NCBI GenBank assembly: GCA_028023455.1
Contig: JAQFVV010012398.1
Location: 5,358,682-5,422,681 of the forward strand
Source: Epiperipatus broadwayi
Lineage: Eukaryota; Onychophora; Udeonychophora; Euonychophora; Peripatidae
DNA: 64,000 nucleotides
Direction: 5' to 3'
Part shown: one piece after another, positions 58,301 through 60,912 of the stretch
Position numbering within the stretch: position 1 is the stretch's first letter
Layout of the letters: the number at the start of each line of letters is the position of its first letter
The notes under the pieces: model-generated
What the model was told of the DNA's origin: nothing
What the model saw: only the letters and a program-made list of their open reading frames with translations
Databases searched by the model: none
Translations under genes and position numbers: made by a program

Positions 58301-59299
58301 AGAGAAAACAAAAGGAAAGTTTTTTATTTTTAAACTCAAAACCCACATGGAATGAACTTAAACATAAACACTATCACATCTTTAAATTATCTAGTTTCCT
58401 AAAGCATTTTATTATTATTTTTATTATCTTTGTATATTTTTATTTATATTTATGTGACTATGGATATAGACTTTTCTTTATTCTTTACATTTGATATTAC
58501 TATTAATATATATTTATTTTAGTTTGTATTAACTATACTATTTAATTAATAAGTATAAGTATTTCAGTTTTTTATACAAATATTAATCTAAGCATAGACT
58601 ATTTTTTGTATATATATATACACATATTTATTTTTTAATTTAAATTAAGTTTGCAGTCCTTTGTGCTGTTTGTTTAGTACATAATGCAGTTGTTGTTTTT
58701 TTAATGTACTTTGAAATAAATTTGTCATTGGTTGGTTAAATTTTCTTTATAAAATCTTTTAACCAATAAGGTTTTTTTTTTTTTTTTGGCAAATATGTTA
58801 TATTTTTGAACACCGCCATTTTACTATATATTTTTTCTTTCTGGTGAAAACCAGCCCTCTGGTTGAAATATTAAAGTAATTTTATACACAAATAATTTTT
58901 TTTTTTTTTTTGTATTTCCCCAGGCAATGACTTAAAAGCACTCTAAATGTTGAAAAAGGATCAAGAATATGTAAATATTCTTTTGTAATTAGAATGCTTG
59001 AAATGAAATTTGGTGCTAAATTTTTTTTTTTTTTTACAAATCTGTGTGCTTCAATTTTTATAGTTATGTCTGTATATATATATATATTTATAATTTTTAT
59101 GTCATTATATTACTGGAATGAAAATATTATATGTTATTGTTTTTCTTTTTAGAATTGGTTGAGAAAATGTGCCCGTATAATTTCCCGTCAGCAAAATATT
59201 CCACTTGAATGGGAGTCTCCATTAGGTCTTTCAATCTGTCAGCCTTTCTTTGTAGCATATGAAGATACCAGGAAAATTTCTGTAATAATAAAACTTTAA
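1222..59299 (+). CDS. POLRMT: POLRMT-like mitochondrial (T7-type) RNA polymerase, 5'-partial, with altered catalytic motifs
   Basis: Eleven exons, 1222-1355, 8404-8501, 8589-8703, 11401-11482, 28588-28699, 28785-28863, 33091-33213, 38127-38249, 46705-46782, 50997-51182 and 59153-59281 (or to the TAA at 59297-59299), join in phase into about 419 codons without a stop. All introns begin GT and end AG. The product aligns colinearly with the polymerase core of animal POLRMT, which transcribes the mitochondrial genome in the matrix. Family landmarks in order: VPWVVNK, FWLPHRMDFRGR, GLDWLKINLVNLTG, WWMKTDKPWQVLACC, SQDGTTNMLQHYAALVRD, VNLES, QRKIIK and EWESPLGLSICQPF. The first catalytic Asp (QDG) and the fingers Arg and Lys are kept. 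The invariant Tyr-Gly of the fingers helix is replaced by Leu-Arg. The N-terminal part lies outside the window, and no exon with the second catalytic Asp (HDS/HDC) was found. It may be a paralogue with lost activity or a decaying copy. Family assignment is very secure; function is not. Confidence 0.9.
1356..1984. other. Intron sequence, nothing recognised
   Basis: AT-rich sequence with poly-T and poly-A runs. No coding frame or repeat family was recognised. Confidence 0.6.
1985..2520. repeat. Unclassified, less AT-rich insertion with an imperfect tandem repeat
   Basis: Composition shifts away from the AT-rich flanks. A block containing TTTTGCATAGAGAACAACGC at 2296 recurs as TTTTGCACAGAAACAACACC at 2397, giving a period of about 100 bp. 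A short plus-strand frame from ATG 1994 to a stop near 2131 (MSFETTGWVQPSRQEPEIW at its start) has coding-like codons, but I recognise no family. It is probably a mobile-element fragment or retrocopy. Confidence 0.4.
2521..3284. other. Intron sequence, nothing recognised
   Basis: T-rich low-complexity DNA with TTATTATT-like stretches. No frame, RNA gene or repeat family was recognised. Confidence 0.55.
3285..3830 (+). repeat. LTR of decayed Gypsy-like element (copy A)
   Basis: It starts with TGTAAATAAAATGGATTTC and ends near CTCTCCTTA. It aligns over most of its length with 5721-6432 in direct orientation. Shared blocks include AATAAACAGA, GAGAGTATGATC and TATTTCTTATTTATTCATAT. Many substitutions separate the copies, so the insertion is old. 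The exact ends are uncertain. Confidence 0.7.
3831..5720 (+). mobile_element. Decayed internal region of Gypsy-like retrotransposon: gag and integrase remnants
   Basis: This is the sequence between two related direct repeats. A gag-like frame lies at 4052-4288 (LENKLCGFKISEELPYHELT), followed by an integrase remnant around 4800-5100. The integrase includes VDMFSHWYG and the typical C-terminal core signature YPKSNGIAEKAVQHLKLIL, near 4990-5048, as found in Ty3/Gypsy integrases. Frames are broken by several stops and shifts, and reverse transcriptase is largely missing. At about 1.9 kb it is much shorter than a complete element. Not functional. Confidence 0.65.
5721..6432 (+). repeat. LTR of decayed Gypsy-like element (copy B), interrupted by a foldback fragment
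   Basis: It starts TGTAAATAAAATGGATTTCAG like copy A and ends near GATGCTCTCCTGA. At about 5764-5880 it carries an extra block absent from copy A: a remnant of the foldback family (AAAACTCTCCATATAGTAGTG and GTGATCATGTGATGTTTAG) around an ATCA microsatellite. The interruption must post-date the LTR element. Confidence 0.7.
5764..5880. repeat. Internally deleted foldback element with (ATCA)n
   Basis: Both terminal motifs of the foldback family found at 25034-25370 are present within about 115 bp, the left end CTCCATATAGTAGTGCCA and the right end AGTGATCATGTGATGTTTAG. Between them are about six ATCA units at 5811-5838. It is a minimal derivative lacking the long palindrome arms. Confidence 0.55.
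6433..6690 (+). mobile_element. Second, truncated Gypsy internal region downstream of LTR B
   Basis: The sequence matches the beginning of the first internal region (about 3890-4150). Shared blocks include AAAACTAATAGC, AAGAATGCC, GGAAAAATTA and AAATAAATTGTGTG. The locus is therefore LTR - internal - LTR - internal (5' part only), as expected from recombination between tandem copies or an element that lost its distal end. The copy ends where foldback-family sequence starts. Confidence 0.6.
6690..6795. repeat. Foldback-family loop fragment
   Basis: Contains TAGATTTGAACCCAATTCAG and CATTGTCTTTGGTTTTT, matching the central part of the larger foldback copy at 36130-36180. No arms are present. 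Confidence 0.5.
6796..8403. other. Intron sequence; C11T16 homopolymer tract near its end
   Basis: AT-rich, T-biased DNA. The open frame at 7515-7808 is compositional: its product is Ile/Tyr/Phe-rich and matches no family I know. At 8252-8278 there is a run of 11 C followed by 16 T. The next exon begins at 8404 after TTTCAAAG. Confidence 0.55.
8404..8501 (+). CDS. POLRMT: POLRMT-like exon b
   Basis: It continues the previous exon in phase 0 and gives 32 codons plus two bases: VLSVMLALFHNNLGEKVGLP, then VHPKVFYHHAFK. The donor GTAGGT is at 8502. The content corresponds to the segment following PW-x-VN in POLRMT, which leads into the variable linker before the fingers. The split codon is completed by the first base of exon c (AA|T). 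Confidence 0.8.
8589..8703 (+). CDS. POLRMT: POLRMT-like exon c
   Basis: The acceptor is TTATTTAG and the donor is GCA|GTAAGA. One base completes the split codon and 38 codons follow. The product includes CQKSKLQLMANTNYIRW and KLSLANA. This matches the helical segment in POLRMT that precedes the PHNMDFRGR motif. The intron before it is only 87 bp. Confidence 0.8.
8704..9000. other. Intron sequence, nothing recognised
   Basis: AT-rich with T runs after the exon c donor. No repeat family was recognised. Confidence 0.5.
9001..9410. repeat. Diverged single-arm copy of the foldback element
   Basis: The blocks CTCTATCCAGTGCTGTCCTA, TTTCTAGCTTATGGCTTTTA, GTGAGCAACTTTGGATCTGG and TTGTATAGTTATATAGATCT follow the same order as in the left arm and loop of the copies at 24134 and 35823. 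The right arm is missing. Strongly diverged. Confidence 0.6.
9411..10559. other. Intron sequence, nothing recognised
   Basis: AT-rich DNA without recognisable coding or repeat content. The minus-strand frame at 9948-10217 has no family resemblance. Confidence 0.5.
10560..10740 (+). pseudogene. Mariner transposase N-terminal fragment
   Basis: A plus-strand frame reads IFEMIRIVYGSEAMNHKSIFK, then a stop and FSRFYESI. This is the helix-turn-helix N-terminus of mariner-type transposases (E-x-Y-G-x-x-x-M-x-x-x-x-V-F-x-W-x-x-R-F in the family). Stops interrupt it and nothing of the DDE catalytic domain remains. Related snippets lie in the MITEs at 38768 and 49231. Confidence 0.6.
10741..11400. other. 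Intron sequence up to exon d
   Basis: No recognised features. It ends in a strong polypyrimidine tract (TTTTTTTTAG) at 11391-11400. Confidence 0.5.
11401..11482 (+). CDS. POLRMT: POLRMT-like exon d (DFRGR motif)
   Basis: 27 codons plus one base, donor CAG|GTAATT. The product reads IFWLPHRMDFRGRIYTKCLL, then HYS. The family motif here is F-W-x-P-H-N-M-D-F-R-G-R-x-Y-P. DFRGR is intact, but the Asn after PH is Arg, the Pro after Tyr is Thr, and the Cys-Pro-Pro-type stretch is replaced by KCLL with a one-residue shortening. In the family this segment contacts template and nucleic acid near the active site. Confidence 0.9.
11483..15652. other. Long AT-rich intron stretch, nothing recognised
   Basis: More than 4 kb without recognisable coding, RNA or repeat-family content. 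Only short A/T microsatellite-like runs and small compositional frames are present (such as 13643-13831). Old, unrecognisable repeats are possible. Confidence 0.5.
15653..16154. repeat. Mariner-derived MITE A
   Basis: Long terminal inverted repeats. The left end CAGTGTGTCTCACTAAAAAA is followed by TTGCTTGCAGTACTATTTCT. The right end reads, as reverse complement, CAGTGTATCCCAGTGAAAAA and then TATTTGCAGTGCCATCTCTG. Inverted similarity extends about 80 bp. TA dinucleotides flank the ends. The centre carries a reversed snippet of mariner transposase start sequence, so it is an internally deleted mariner. Confidence 0.75.
16155..16575. other. Intron sequence, nothing recognised
   Basis: AT-rich. 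The frame at 16256-16459 is Ile/Phe-rich and shows no family resemblance. Confidence 0.5.
16576..17010 (-). pseudogene. RTE-like LINE, C-terminal remnant
   Basis: Read on the minus strand, broken frames give KWSWAGYIARRDDNRWATEI, LNWIPKD and, further on, RSEMD. This is the familiar K-W-x-W-A-G-H-x-A-R-x-x-D-x-R-W region near the C-terminus of RTE-type and related non-LTR retrotransposon proteins. The reverse transcriptase domain that should lie upstream (at higher coordinates) is absent, consistent with a 5'-truncated insertion. Confidence 0.6.
17011..17960. repeat. Unclassified interval with two hairpins; possible LTR-like sequence
   Basis: It contains a 10-bp perfect inverted repeat (CACTGTGGTT at 17237-17246, AACCACAGTG at 17268-17277). 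A second hairpin at 17511-17562 carries TATA-like motifs on both strands (TATAAAAT on plus, GGGTATAAAT on minus). An AATAAA-like signal lies near 17882. Composition from 17500 to 17940 is less AT-rich than the flanks. This could be a solo LTR, but I found no terminal duplication. Confidence 0.3.
17961..19600. other. Intron sequence, mostly featureless
   Basis: AT-rich with a (TG)n tract near 18047-18060 and (TA)n near 18238-18250. A less AT-rich pocket at about 18850-19020 shows no coding frame. Confidence 0.45.
19601..20960. other. Less AT-rich pocket of unknown nature
   Basis: Includes a GGTTTGAACCCC box inside a small hairpin near 19712-19730 and a perfect 16-bp palindrome AACTTACCGGTAAGTT at 20443-20458. 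A plus frame at 20591-20866 starts MMSAKAPVYSRMNNFFIVEW and ends hydrophobic, with no recognised family. A TATA-like CTTTTTATACTAG lies near 20725. Composition suggests an inserted element, perhaps a solo LTR, but the ends could not be defined. Confidence 0.3.
20961..21657. other. Intron sequence, nothing recognised
   Basis: AT-rich DNA with poly-A and poly-T runs only. Confidence 0.5.
21658..21706. repeat. Foldback element end, separated from the rest by a LINE
   Basis: ATCACATGATCAACATTTTA followed by ACAGACTGTTAATAACAG is the reverse complement of 24574-24630 in the neighbouring foldback copy. In that family the next bases are the TAGCAAACTCTCC end, which here appears only after 24101. 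The foldback element was therefore split by an insertion. Confidence 0.6.
21707..24101 (-). mobile_element. Non-LTR retrotransposon (LINE) relic with reverse transcriptase, inserted in a foldback element
   Basis: On the minus strand the order is: a Lys-rich segment (about 24100-23800), a linker with ENGKARDLDGWAAKMMLTLG (about 23500), and FINIEKAYD near 23310, the first RT catalytic region. Next come VELGQGCPMSPIL (about 23160), LLFADIF where the family has F-A-D-D (about 23010), KVM, and a C-terminal ENIKHLLMKCKCLQAERVQI (about 22040). Frames are broken repeatedly and the second Asp of FADD is lost, so it is inactive. The low-coordinate (3') end carries a short (CACAT)n-like tail at 21706-21722. 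I cannot assign the clade with confidence. Confidence 0.75.
24102..25009. repeat. Composite foldback element with nested right arms
   Basis: Left arm 24134-24417 (TGCAAGCCTTCATAATCAAT at its start) pairs with a right arm at about 24700-25005 (ATTGATTATGAAGGCTTGCA at its end). A second right-arm copy, 24420-24600, directly abuts the left arm. This creates a perfect palindrome at 24395-24442 with 23-bp arms around an AC loop. No transposase is visible. Confidence 0.7.
25010..25380. repeat. Near-perfect long palindrome of the foldback family
   Basis: The left arm 25034-25151 and right arm 25191-25311 are about 120 bp each with a loop of about 40 bp. For example, CAAAACTCCATACAGTAGTG at the left mirrors TTGTATGGAGAGTTTTG at the right, and AGACTAGTTTC mirrors GAAACTAGTCT at the centre. 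The outer right end GTGATCACGTGATGTTTATT matches other copies. It is the least diverged member in the window. Confidence 0.75.
25381..27284. other. Intron sequence, nothing recognised
   Basis: AT-rich DNA. Small frames such as 25818-26000 (minus) are compositional. Confidence 0.5.
27285..27815. repeat. Degenerate minisatellite, unit about 40-45 bp
   Basis: A variable unit built around GGCAAATATGCTAGCCAATA and GCTAACTTCAAGTCATAG recurs many times. Examples are AAATGTGCTAGTCATTATGC (27389), AAATATGCTAACTTCAAG (27626), ACATGTGTTAGGCAATATAC (27706) and AAATATGCTAGGCAATGTGC (27791). The open frame at 27290-27574 is a by-product of the repetition. Confidence 0.6.
27816..28587. other. Intron sequence, nothing recognised
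   Basis: AT-rich DNA that ends with the acceptor TTTGTTTAG of the next exon. Confidence 0.5.
28588..28699 (+). CDS. POLRMT: POLRMT-like exon e
   Basis: It completes the split Gly codon of exon d across a 17-kb intron. The product is HDVNRGLLKLAKGKILGEKG, then LDWLKINLVNLTGHKK. The segment G-L-D-W-L-K-I-x-L-V-N-L-T-G is a hallmark of POLRMT and very well kept here. The donor GTAAAT at 28700 leaves two bases for the next split codon. Confidence 0.93.
28785..28863 (+). CDS. POLRMT: POLRMT-like exon f
   Basis: An 85-bp intron precedes it, with acceptor TTTAATAG. One base completes an Ile codon, then 26 codons read SSLTERLKFADAILPSIMAS and ADHPLN. The donor is GTAAGG. The family has R-L-x-F-A-E/D with D-S-A-D-x-P-L here, so the match is direct. 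Confidence 0.9.
28864..30535. other. Intron sequence, nothing recognised
   Basis: AT-rich DNA. A T/A homopolymer run sits near 30090-30103. Confidence 0.5.
30536..30848. repeat. Mariner-derived MITE B, shortened
   Basis: Left part TTCAGTGCCATCTCTGAATC and right part GATTCAGAGATGGCTCTTTA are inverted relative to each other. The right end CTAGCCACCTTTTCACTGAA matches the ends of MITEs A and E. The left terminal bases and part of the centre are missing. Confidence 0.6.
30849..33090. other. Intron sequence with a less AT-rich pocket at about 31370-31810
   Basis: Mostly AT-rich. The pocket contains TATATAAATAGC near 31432 and moderately GC-rich sequence without a frame; it may be a degraded LTR or other insertion, but no repeat partner was seen. 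The frame at 31845-32030 is compositional. Confidence 0.4.
33091..33213 (+). CDS. POLRMT: POLRMT-like exon g
   Basis: 41 codons in phase 0 on both sides. It contains WWMKTDKPWQVLACCIEI, then LRSSNPKNYLSHLLVSQ. The W-W-M-x-x-x-x-P-W-Q-x-L-A-C-C block is typical of animal POLRMT. The end SHLLVSQ is the start of motif A. The family usually has a Pro in S-H-L-P-V, here Leu. Confidence 0.93.
33240..33600. repeat. Degenerate tandem repeat next to exon g
   Basis: Three diverged units of about 110 bp contain TTCATCACTATAATCTACCA (33354), TCATCGTCATGTACTAGAAC (33449) and CTCATCATAATATACTACCA (33518), each followed by GAATTGAACYTG-like sequence. The block starts with TGTAAATAAAATGAATTTCAG, which resembles the start of the LTRs at 3285 and 5721. 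Confidence 0.5.
33601..34193. other. Intron sequence, nothing recognised
   Basis: AT-rich DNA without recognised content. Confidence 0.5.
34194..34503. repeat. SINE-like core enclosed by long terminal inverted repeats
   Basis: Left arm 34194-34250 and right arm 34446-34503 are inverted copies. The inner 36 bp (TTGGAC...TGTTGAA) match at 35 of 36 positions, and weaker similarity continues outward. Between them lies sequence matching the tRNA-derived SINE at 113-405 (CCTTAAAAT, CTGCTAATATTGTCACTGG, CAGGCCACCAAGACCTGAAG). The open frame at 34215-34457 is incidental. Confidence 0.65.
34504..35822. other. Intron sequence, nothing recognised
   Basis: AT-rich DNA with poly-A and poly-T runs. Confidence 0.5.
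35823..37050. repeat. Large foldback element with an internal partial copy
   Basis: The left arm starts CAATAGCAAACTCACCATAT and the right arm ends GAATTTGCTACTGTTTT, in inverted orientation. Arms of about 300 bp enclose a loop in which a second, shorter palindrome occurs (about 36240-36600: AACTTCATACAATAG on the left, CTGTATGGGAGAGTTTGC on the right). The loop shares CATTTTGGTGTCTTTAG with other copies. No open frame for a transposase is present. Confidence 0.7.
37150..37620. repeat. Degenerate tandem repeat, unit about 90-110 bp
   Basis: Diverged units share an order of motifs: AGTTATCA followed by a GTATGARCTRT block, ATTAATATTGRA/ATAATGTTTAAGGA, then TTAGNTAGNGAACA and ATCAGT/ATTAGA. 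Examples are the blocks beginning near 37257, 37366 and 37489. Confidence 0.45.
37621..38126. other. Intron sequence, nothing recognised
   Basis: AT-rich DNA ending in the acceptor TCTTTATGTAG of exon h. The frame at 38047-38253 overlaps exon h in a wrong frame. Confidence 0.5.
38127..38249 (+). CDS. POLRMT: POLRMT-like exon h (motif A)
   Basis: 41 codons: DGTTNMLQHYAALVRDSHIA, then QLVNLESTNKPHDFYHELIP and F. The donor is GTAAGT. The Asp of the Gln-Asp-Gly triplet, the first metal-binding residue of T7-type polymerases, is kept. The family consensus after it is G-[ST]-[AC]-[SN]-[GA]-x-Q. Here the [AC] position is Thr and the [GA] position is Met. The flanking QHYAALxRDS and VNLE are typical. 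Confidence 0.95.
38250..38767. other. Intron sequence, nothing recognised
   Basis: AT-rich DNA after the exon h donor. Confidence 0.5.
38768..39285 (+). repeat. Mariner-derived MITE C carrying a transposase snippet
   Basis: The left end ACACAATGCGTTTCAATGAA and right end TTATTAGAATACACCATGTA are inverted. The interior reads, in frame, IFEMIQIIYGSEAISHKNVF and KSFTRFCNGRESIEND, the N-terminus of a mariner transposase. The DDE domain is absent. It is an internal-deletion derivative. Confidence 0.7.
39286..40508. other. Intron sequence; A11G12 homopolymer tract
   Basis: AT-rich DNA. At 40201-40223 there are 11 A followed by 12 G, the same motif on the opposite strand as the C11T16 run at 8252-8278. 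Confidence 0.5.
40509..40667 (+). other. Exon-like orphan open frame, unknown
   Basis: The sequence follows a TTATGTAG acceptor-like site and reads 52 codons to TAA. It begins LRWHETIMKFLDCVLELPPM and ends QIIKKEIEKK. Codon choice looks more coding-like than the surroundings. It cannot belong to the POLRMT frame, because exons h and i join without a gap relative to the family. It could be a relic of a mobile element or a pseudo-exon. Confidence 0.25.
40914..41514 (-). repeat. 3' LTR of minus-strand Gypsy element
   Basis: In plus coordinates it runs TGTTGTGTTTATTGC to GAGATATAACA, and it aligns with 45341-45895. Shared blocks include TATAAAAATGTG, GATTCACTGAACATCATCAC, TTCATATATCTATTGGT and GTCCATTAATTGAAG. 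A polypurine tract (minus strand) abuts its inner end at 41515-41534. The outer flank ATATT resembles ATGTT after the other LTR, a possible 5-bp target duplication with one change. Confidence 0.8.
41515..41534 (-). other. Polypurine tract of the Gypsy element
   Basis: Plus strand TCCCTCCTCCCCCTTCCTGT, so the minus strand is an uninterrupted purine tract except at its far edge. It directly abuts the start of the 3' LTR. This is the expected primer for second-strand synthesis. Confidence 0.75.
41515..45340 (-). mobile_element. Decayed Ty3/Gypsy retrotransposon internal region (gag, RT, integrase)
   Basis: Read on the minus strand from 45340 downwards: a zinc-knuckle remnant CYRCDKNMHTS near 44480; a protease-to-RT linker with YPEVFDKTL near 43930; and an RT segment near 43810-43560 (ATPNVPIIQENGNVRIYGDY, then a stop, and FTRIDLKTYLQL). 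An integrase remnant near 42150-41870 includes KLMFSPPFHPENNGQVENLV. The order gag-RT-integrase is that of Ty3/Gypsy. Many stops and frameshifts make it inactive. It lies entirely inside the intron between exons h and i. Confidence 0.85.
45341..45895 (-). repeat. 5' LTR of minus-strand Gypsy element
   Basis: It pairs with 40914-41514 and is somewhat shorter because of small deletions. The outer end is GAGACAGCA, followed by ATGTT. Inside it begins TGTGTTTATGAATG. Just inward, on the minus strand, a TGGCAATATCACAATG stretch could be a primer-binding site, but I cannot name the tRNA. Confidence 0.78.
45896..46704. other. Intron sequence, nothing recognised
   Basis: AT-rich DNA ending in the acceptor TTTTTTTTTGTAG. 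Confidence 0.5.
46705..46782 (+). CDS. POLRMT: POLRMT-like exon i
   Basis: 26 codons, phase 0: IEHTVEQDSRQKHIHAKVSN, then SFIQRK. The donor is AAG|GTGAGT. The length from VNLE to the RK of the fingers helix equals the animal family without gaps. The final Arg is the position of the catalytic-site Arg that precedes the essential Lys by four residues. Confidence 0.88.
46783..48627. other. Intron sequence, nothing recognised
   Basis: AT-rich with several poly-A runs. I searched by eye for an alternative exon with a Tyr-Gly fingers motif and found none. Confidence 0.5.
48628..49672 (+). repeat. Mariner-derived MITE D, split by a solo LTR
   Basis: A left stub 48628-48650 and a right part 49236-49672 belong together. 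The right part continues CCAAGCATCATCTTTGATGA (cf. CCAAGTTACTTGCAGCATCA in copy E). It then reads ESFEMIQTVYGKKIMSHKNV (transposase N-terminus) and ends CACCTTTTCACTAGGCACAC. The LTR at 48651-49230 interrupts it. Confidence 0.6.
48651..49230. repeat. Solo LTR inserted in MITE D
   Basis: The ends are TGTTATAG and CACAACA, giving the TGTT/AACA inverted dinucleotide ends of LTRs. The flanking pentamers ATCTC and CTCTC differ by one base, as expected from an old target duplication. It has several CCAAT boxes (48736, 48762, 48783 region), a TATA-like GGCTATAAATGG near 48837 and AATAAA-like sequence at 49150. It is less AT-rich than its surroundings. Transcription orientation is probably plus, from TATA to AATAAA. 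Confidence 0.6.
49673..50375. other. Intron sequence, nothing recognised
   Basis: AT-rich DNA. The plus frame at 49929-50168 has no family resemblance. Confidence 0.45.
50376..50868. repeat. Mariner-derived MITE E
   Basis: The left end TGTGTCCCAATGAAAAGGTT is followed by TCTCTCCAAGTTACTTGCAG. The right end CACCTTTTCAATGAAACCCA is inverted relative to it. The interior contains a reversed snippet of transposase start (ATTCTTGTGATTGATAG) as in copy A. Confidence 0.7.
50997..51182 (+). CDS. POLRMT: POLRMT-like exon j (fingers helix, Tyr-Gly lost)
   Basis: 62 codons, phase 0. It starts IIKLAAISAILRANDSGTNI and later gives FMKIQCIAKYLNKK and EFPNIFKLQ. Together with exon i the fingers helix reads QRKIIKLAAISAILR. 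The family pattern is R-x3-K-x2-hydrophobic-M-[PT]-x2-Y-G. Arg and Lys are kept; Met, Thr/Pro, Tyr and Gly are all replaced (Ile, Ser, Leu, Arg). In T7-type polymerases the Tyr helps select ribonucleotides and is essential. The splice sites are canonical (TTTTTAG acceptor, GTAAGT donor). Confidence 0.9.
51183..52079. other. Intron sequence, nothing recognised
   Basis: AT-rich DNA with a poly-T tract near 51307-51327 and (TA)n near 51400-51408. Confidence 0.5.
52080..54720 (-). mobile_element. Jockey/CR1-like LINE relic: endonuclease start, RT with YADD
   Basis: On the minus strand: an endonuclease N-terminus near 54590-54430 (LFQLNAEDIPKSKMEIL, then NIDVIVLQGTYQSS, where the family has Q-E-T); RT fingers near 53420-53110 (IPKIWYTSKTIAVLKLNK, QDSFRPGKSCYEQVLTLI, GATFINLTSADI); and the catalytic FLIYADDIALPSQ near 52980. 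A C-terminal part near 52250 has KPYGFDLPRCT. Most frames are interrupted and parts are missing, so it is inactive. The order endonuclease-RT fits the Jockey/CR1/I group. Confidence 0.78.
54721..57055. other. Intron sequence, nothing recognised
   Basis: AT-rich DNA. Small frames (such as 55833-56030 minus) are not recognised. Confidence 0.5.
57056..57120. repeat. Left inverted repeat of the Penelope-like element
   Basis: AAATAC, a poly-A run, then GTGTATAAAATTACTTTAAT and ATTTCAACCAGAGGACTGGT. It is the inverted copy of 58850-58917 with only a few differences. Confidence 0.8.
57121..58849 (+). mobile_element. Penelope-like retroelement relic with RT and GIY-YIG endonuclease
   Basis: In order on the plus strand: MAPSYANIFMAKLE (57251-57292), the RT core; WFRYIGDIFVIWP (about 57332-57370), where the family has Y-I-D-D, so the first catalytic Asp is Gly; and NIPPLVFIFNRDLLNINRIL with KKHFNIL (57787-57868), the connection to the endonuclease. 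Next is CYPCDNTKYLTCKHG (about 57990-58030), a Cys-rich linker, then LIYLVGYNRC with NNYVGES (58099-58149), the GIY-YIG domain. Several stops and frameshifts are present. RT followed by GIY-YIG defines Penelope-like elements. Confidence 0.85.
58850..58917. repeat. Right inverted repeat of the Penelope-like element
   Basis: ACCAGCCCTCTGGTTGAAAT, then ATTAAAGTAATTTTATACAC, a poly-T run and GTATTT. It is the reverse complement of 57056-57120, about 60 bp long. Confidence 0.8.
59153..59299 (+). CDS. POLRMT: POLRMT-like exon k (last recognised)
   Basis: After the acceptor CTTTTTAG, phase 0: NWLRKCARIISRQQNIPLEW, ESPLGLSICQPFFVAYEDTR and KISVIIKL before TAA at 59297-59299. W-x-T-P-L-G-x-P-x-x-Q-P-Y is the family motif (here W-E-S-P-L-G-L-S-I-C-Q-P-F). 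A donor-like TCT|GTAATA at 59282 would end the exon at 59281 in phase 0 and let the gene continue. If the stop is used, the protein lacks the motif with the second catalytic Asp. I cannot decide between the two. Confidence 0.85.
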   Translation, partial: NWLRKCARIISRQQNIPLEWESPLGLSICQPFFVAYEDTRKISVIIKL

Positions 59300-60912
59300 T
59301 AGTTTTTTATTTATCAATGTATAAAAAAAAAAGATGGGTATTGATTAGTTTTGTAGAACATCTCTGGAGATTGTTCTGGCCAAGCGACCAATGCCTTTTT
59401 TTGTATCCTGTATTGATAAGCTGAAATGTTTCTTTTCTTTTGGATGGATTTTTTTTTTTTAATTTGAGATCTAAATTTGAAAAATTTTGCTCATTGTCAG
59501 GTTATATGTTGCTGAGTAGAGCTTGCTACTCTATTACTGGGCCAAGATCCAAATACTCACAATGAGACCATGATTCAGCTTCTGTTATTGTATTACCTAT
59601 AAGCTGCATGGTTAATTGTTCATCAACCAACTGCTTGCAAGTTAACAATTCATAAATGTATCACTTAGCTTCTGTGCTAACTGATCCTGAATAAGCTATT
59701 TTGTCATAAAGTCAAATTACTCAACAGTAAGTTACCCTAATATTGAACCAACAACTTTCCTGAAAGCTTCTCTATAATTGAGCCTATATTGTCCTTCAGT
59801 GAACTTCTTTCAGCACTAGTAAGCAATTTAACCAGCAAATCACATTTAGAAAGGTATTCTACTATTAATAAGTAAATTATTTAATCAATTAATAAAACAA
59901 ACCTAAAGATCTATCTCATGAAATATTAGTTTGTCATCATAATACTTTCTAATTTAAACTTCAAGCTCTGTAAAATAGTTTCTACAGAGACCTCTGATAG
60001 ACACTGTATGCAATTCATTATATGTAATCATTGCAAATTTTACTTTATACTTTAGAAATTACTACTAGATCTATTTAGTTATACAAATTGGTCTCATAAA
60101 TTAATTTTAGTTATCTTGAGAAATCATTCTATCTTACAGATAATGTAATGCATTTATTAATACATAATCTGCTTGATGCCATCCACAATAAAAAATATAG
60201 CAATTCTATTTAAATACTCTTGGATAGAATAGAACAATAATACCATAAAAACCTAAGATGTATTTTCCAAGGAATTGTTTCATGGATTCATATATGTATA
60301 TAACTATTAAGCAGTTGATATAATTAATTAATGATTGTTTGATTATTAGATTTCCATCTAACTGAAGATAAATTGCTCATTTGTTATGGAACATCAAAAT
60401 TTTTCATTAAACTCTCATTTCAATACCAAGTATTTGCTAAGGATTAGGTTATCCTGCAATAGCTTTATCATATCTCACTGATAACTGTTCTACTGCAGTT
60501 TCAGGCATATTGAGTTTTAAGAATTTACTTGTTTGCCATTACACTAAAAACATATATATTTTTGAAAAAATAAATTAAACAATTGAATTAGTATTTGAAT
60601 AATTTTACATTTATTTTTAAAATGTTTTTTTAAAACATTATTAATTATTTTTATGTTTTAGTTTATTAATATATATTGAACTGATTTTAGTATAAAATAT
60701 TTTTTTTATGACGCTTGTTTTCTTTTAAAATAATTAAAAGCAAACAAAGTTTAATTAGTGCTCTTATATGTATTTTATTTAAACTAAAAAAAAAAATTAA
60801 TGTTGATGTATTTTAAAGCTGAGATTTAGTTTTGTATTTTTTTTTTTATAAAAAAATAATAATCATTTTTGTAAGATTAAGACCTGTAAGATATTGTTTT
60901 TCTAATTAAGAT
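59300..60912. other. Sequence downstream of exon k, nothing recognised
   Basis: AT-rich DNA with poly-A/T runs. I looked for the C-terminal polymerase exon (Pro-Asn-Phe-hydrophobic-His-Ser and His-Asp motifs) on the plus strand and did not find it. Confidence 0.5.
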
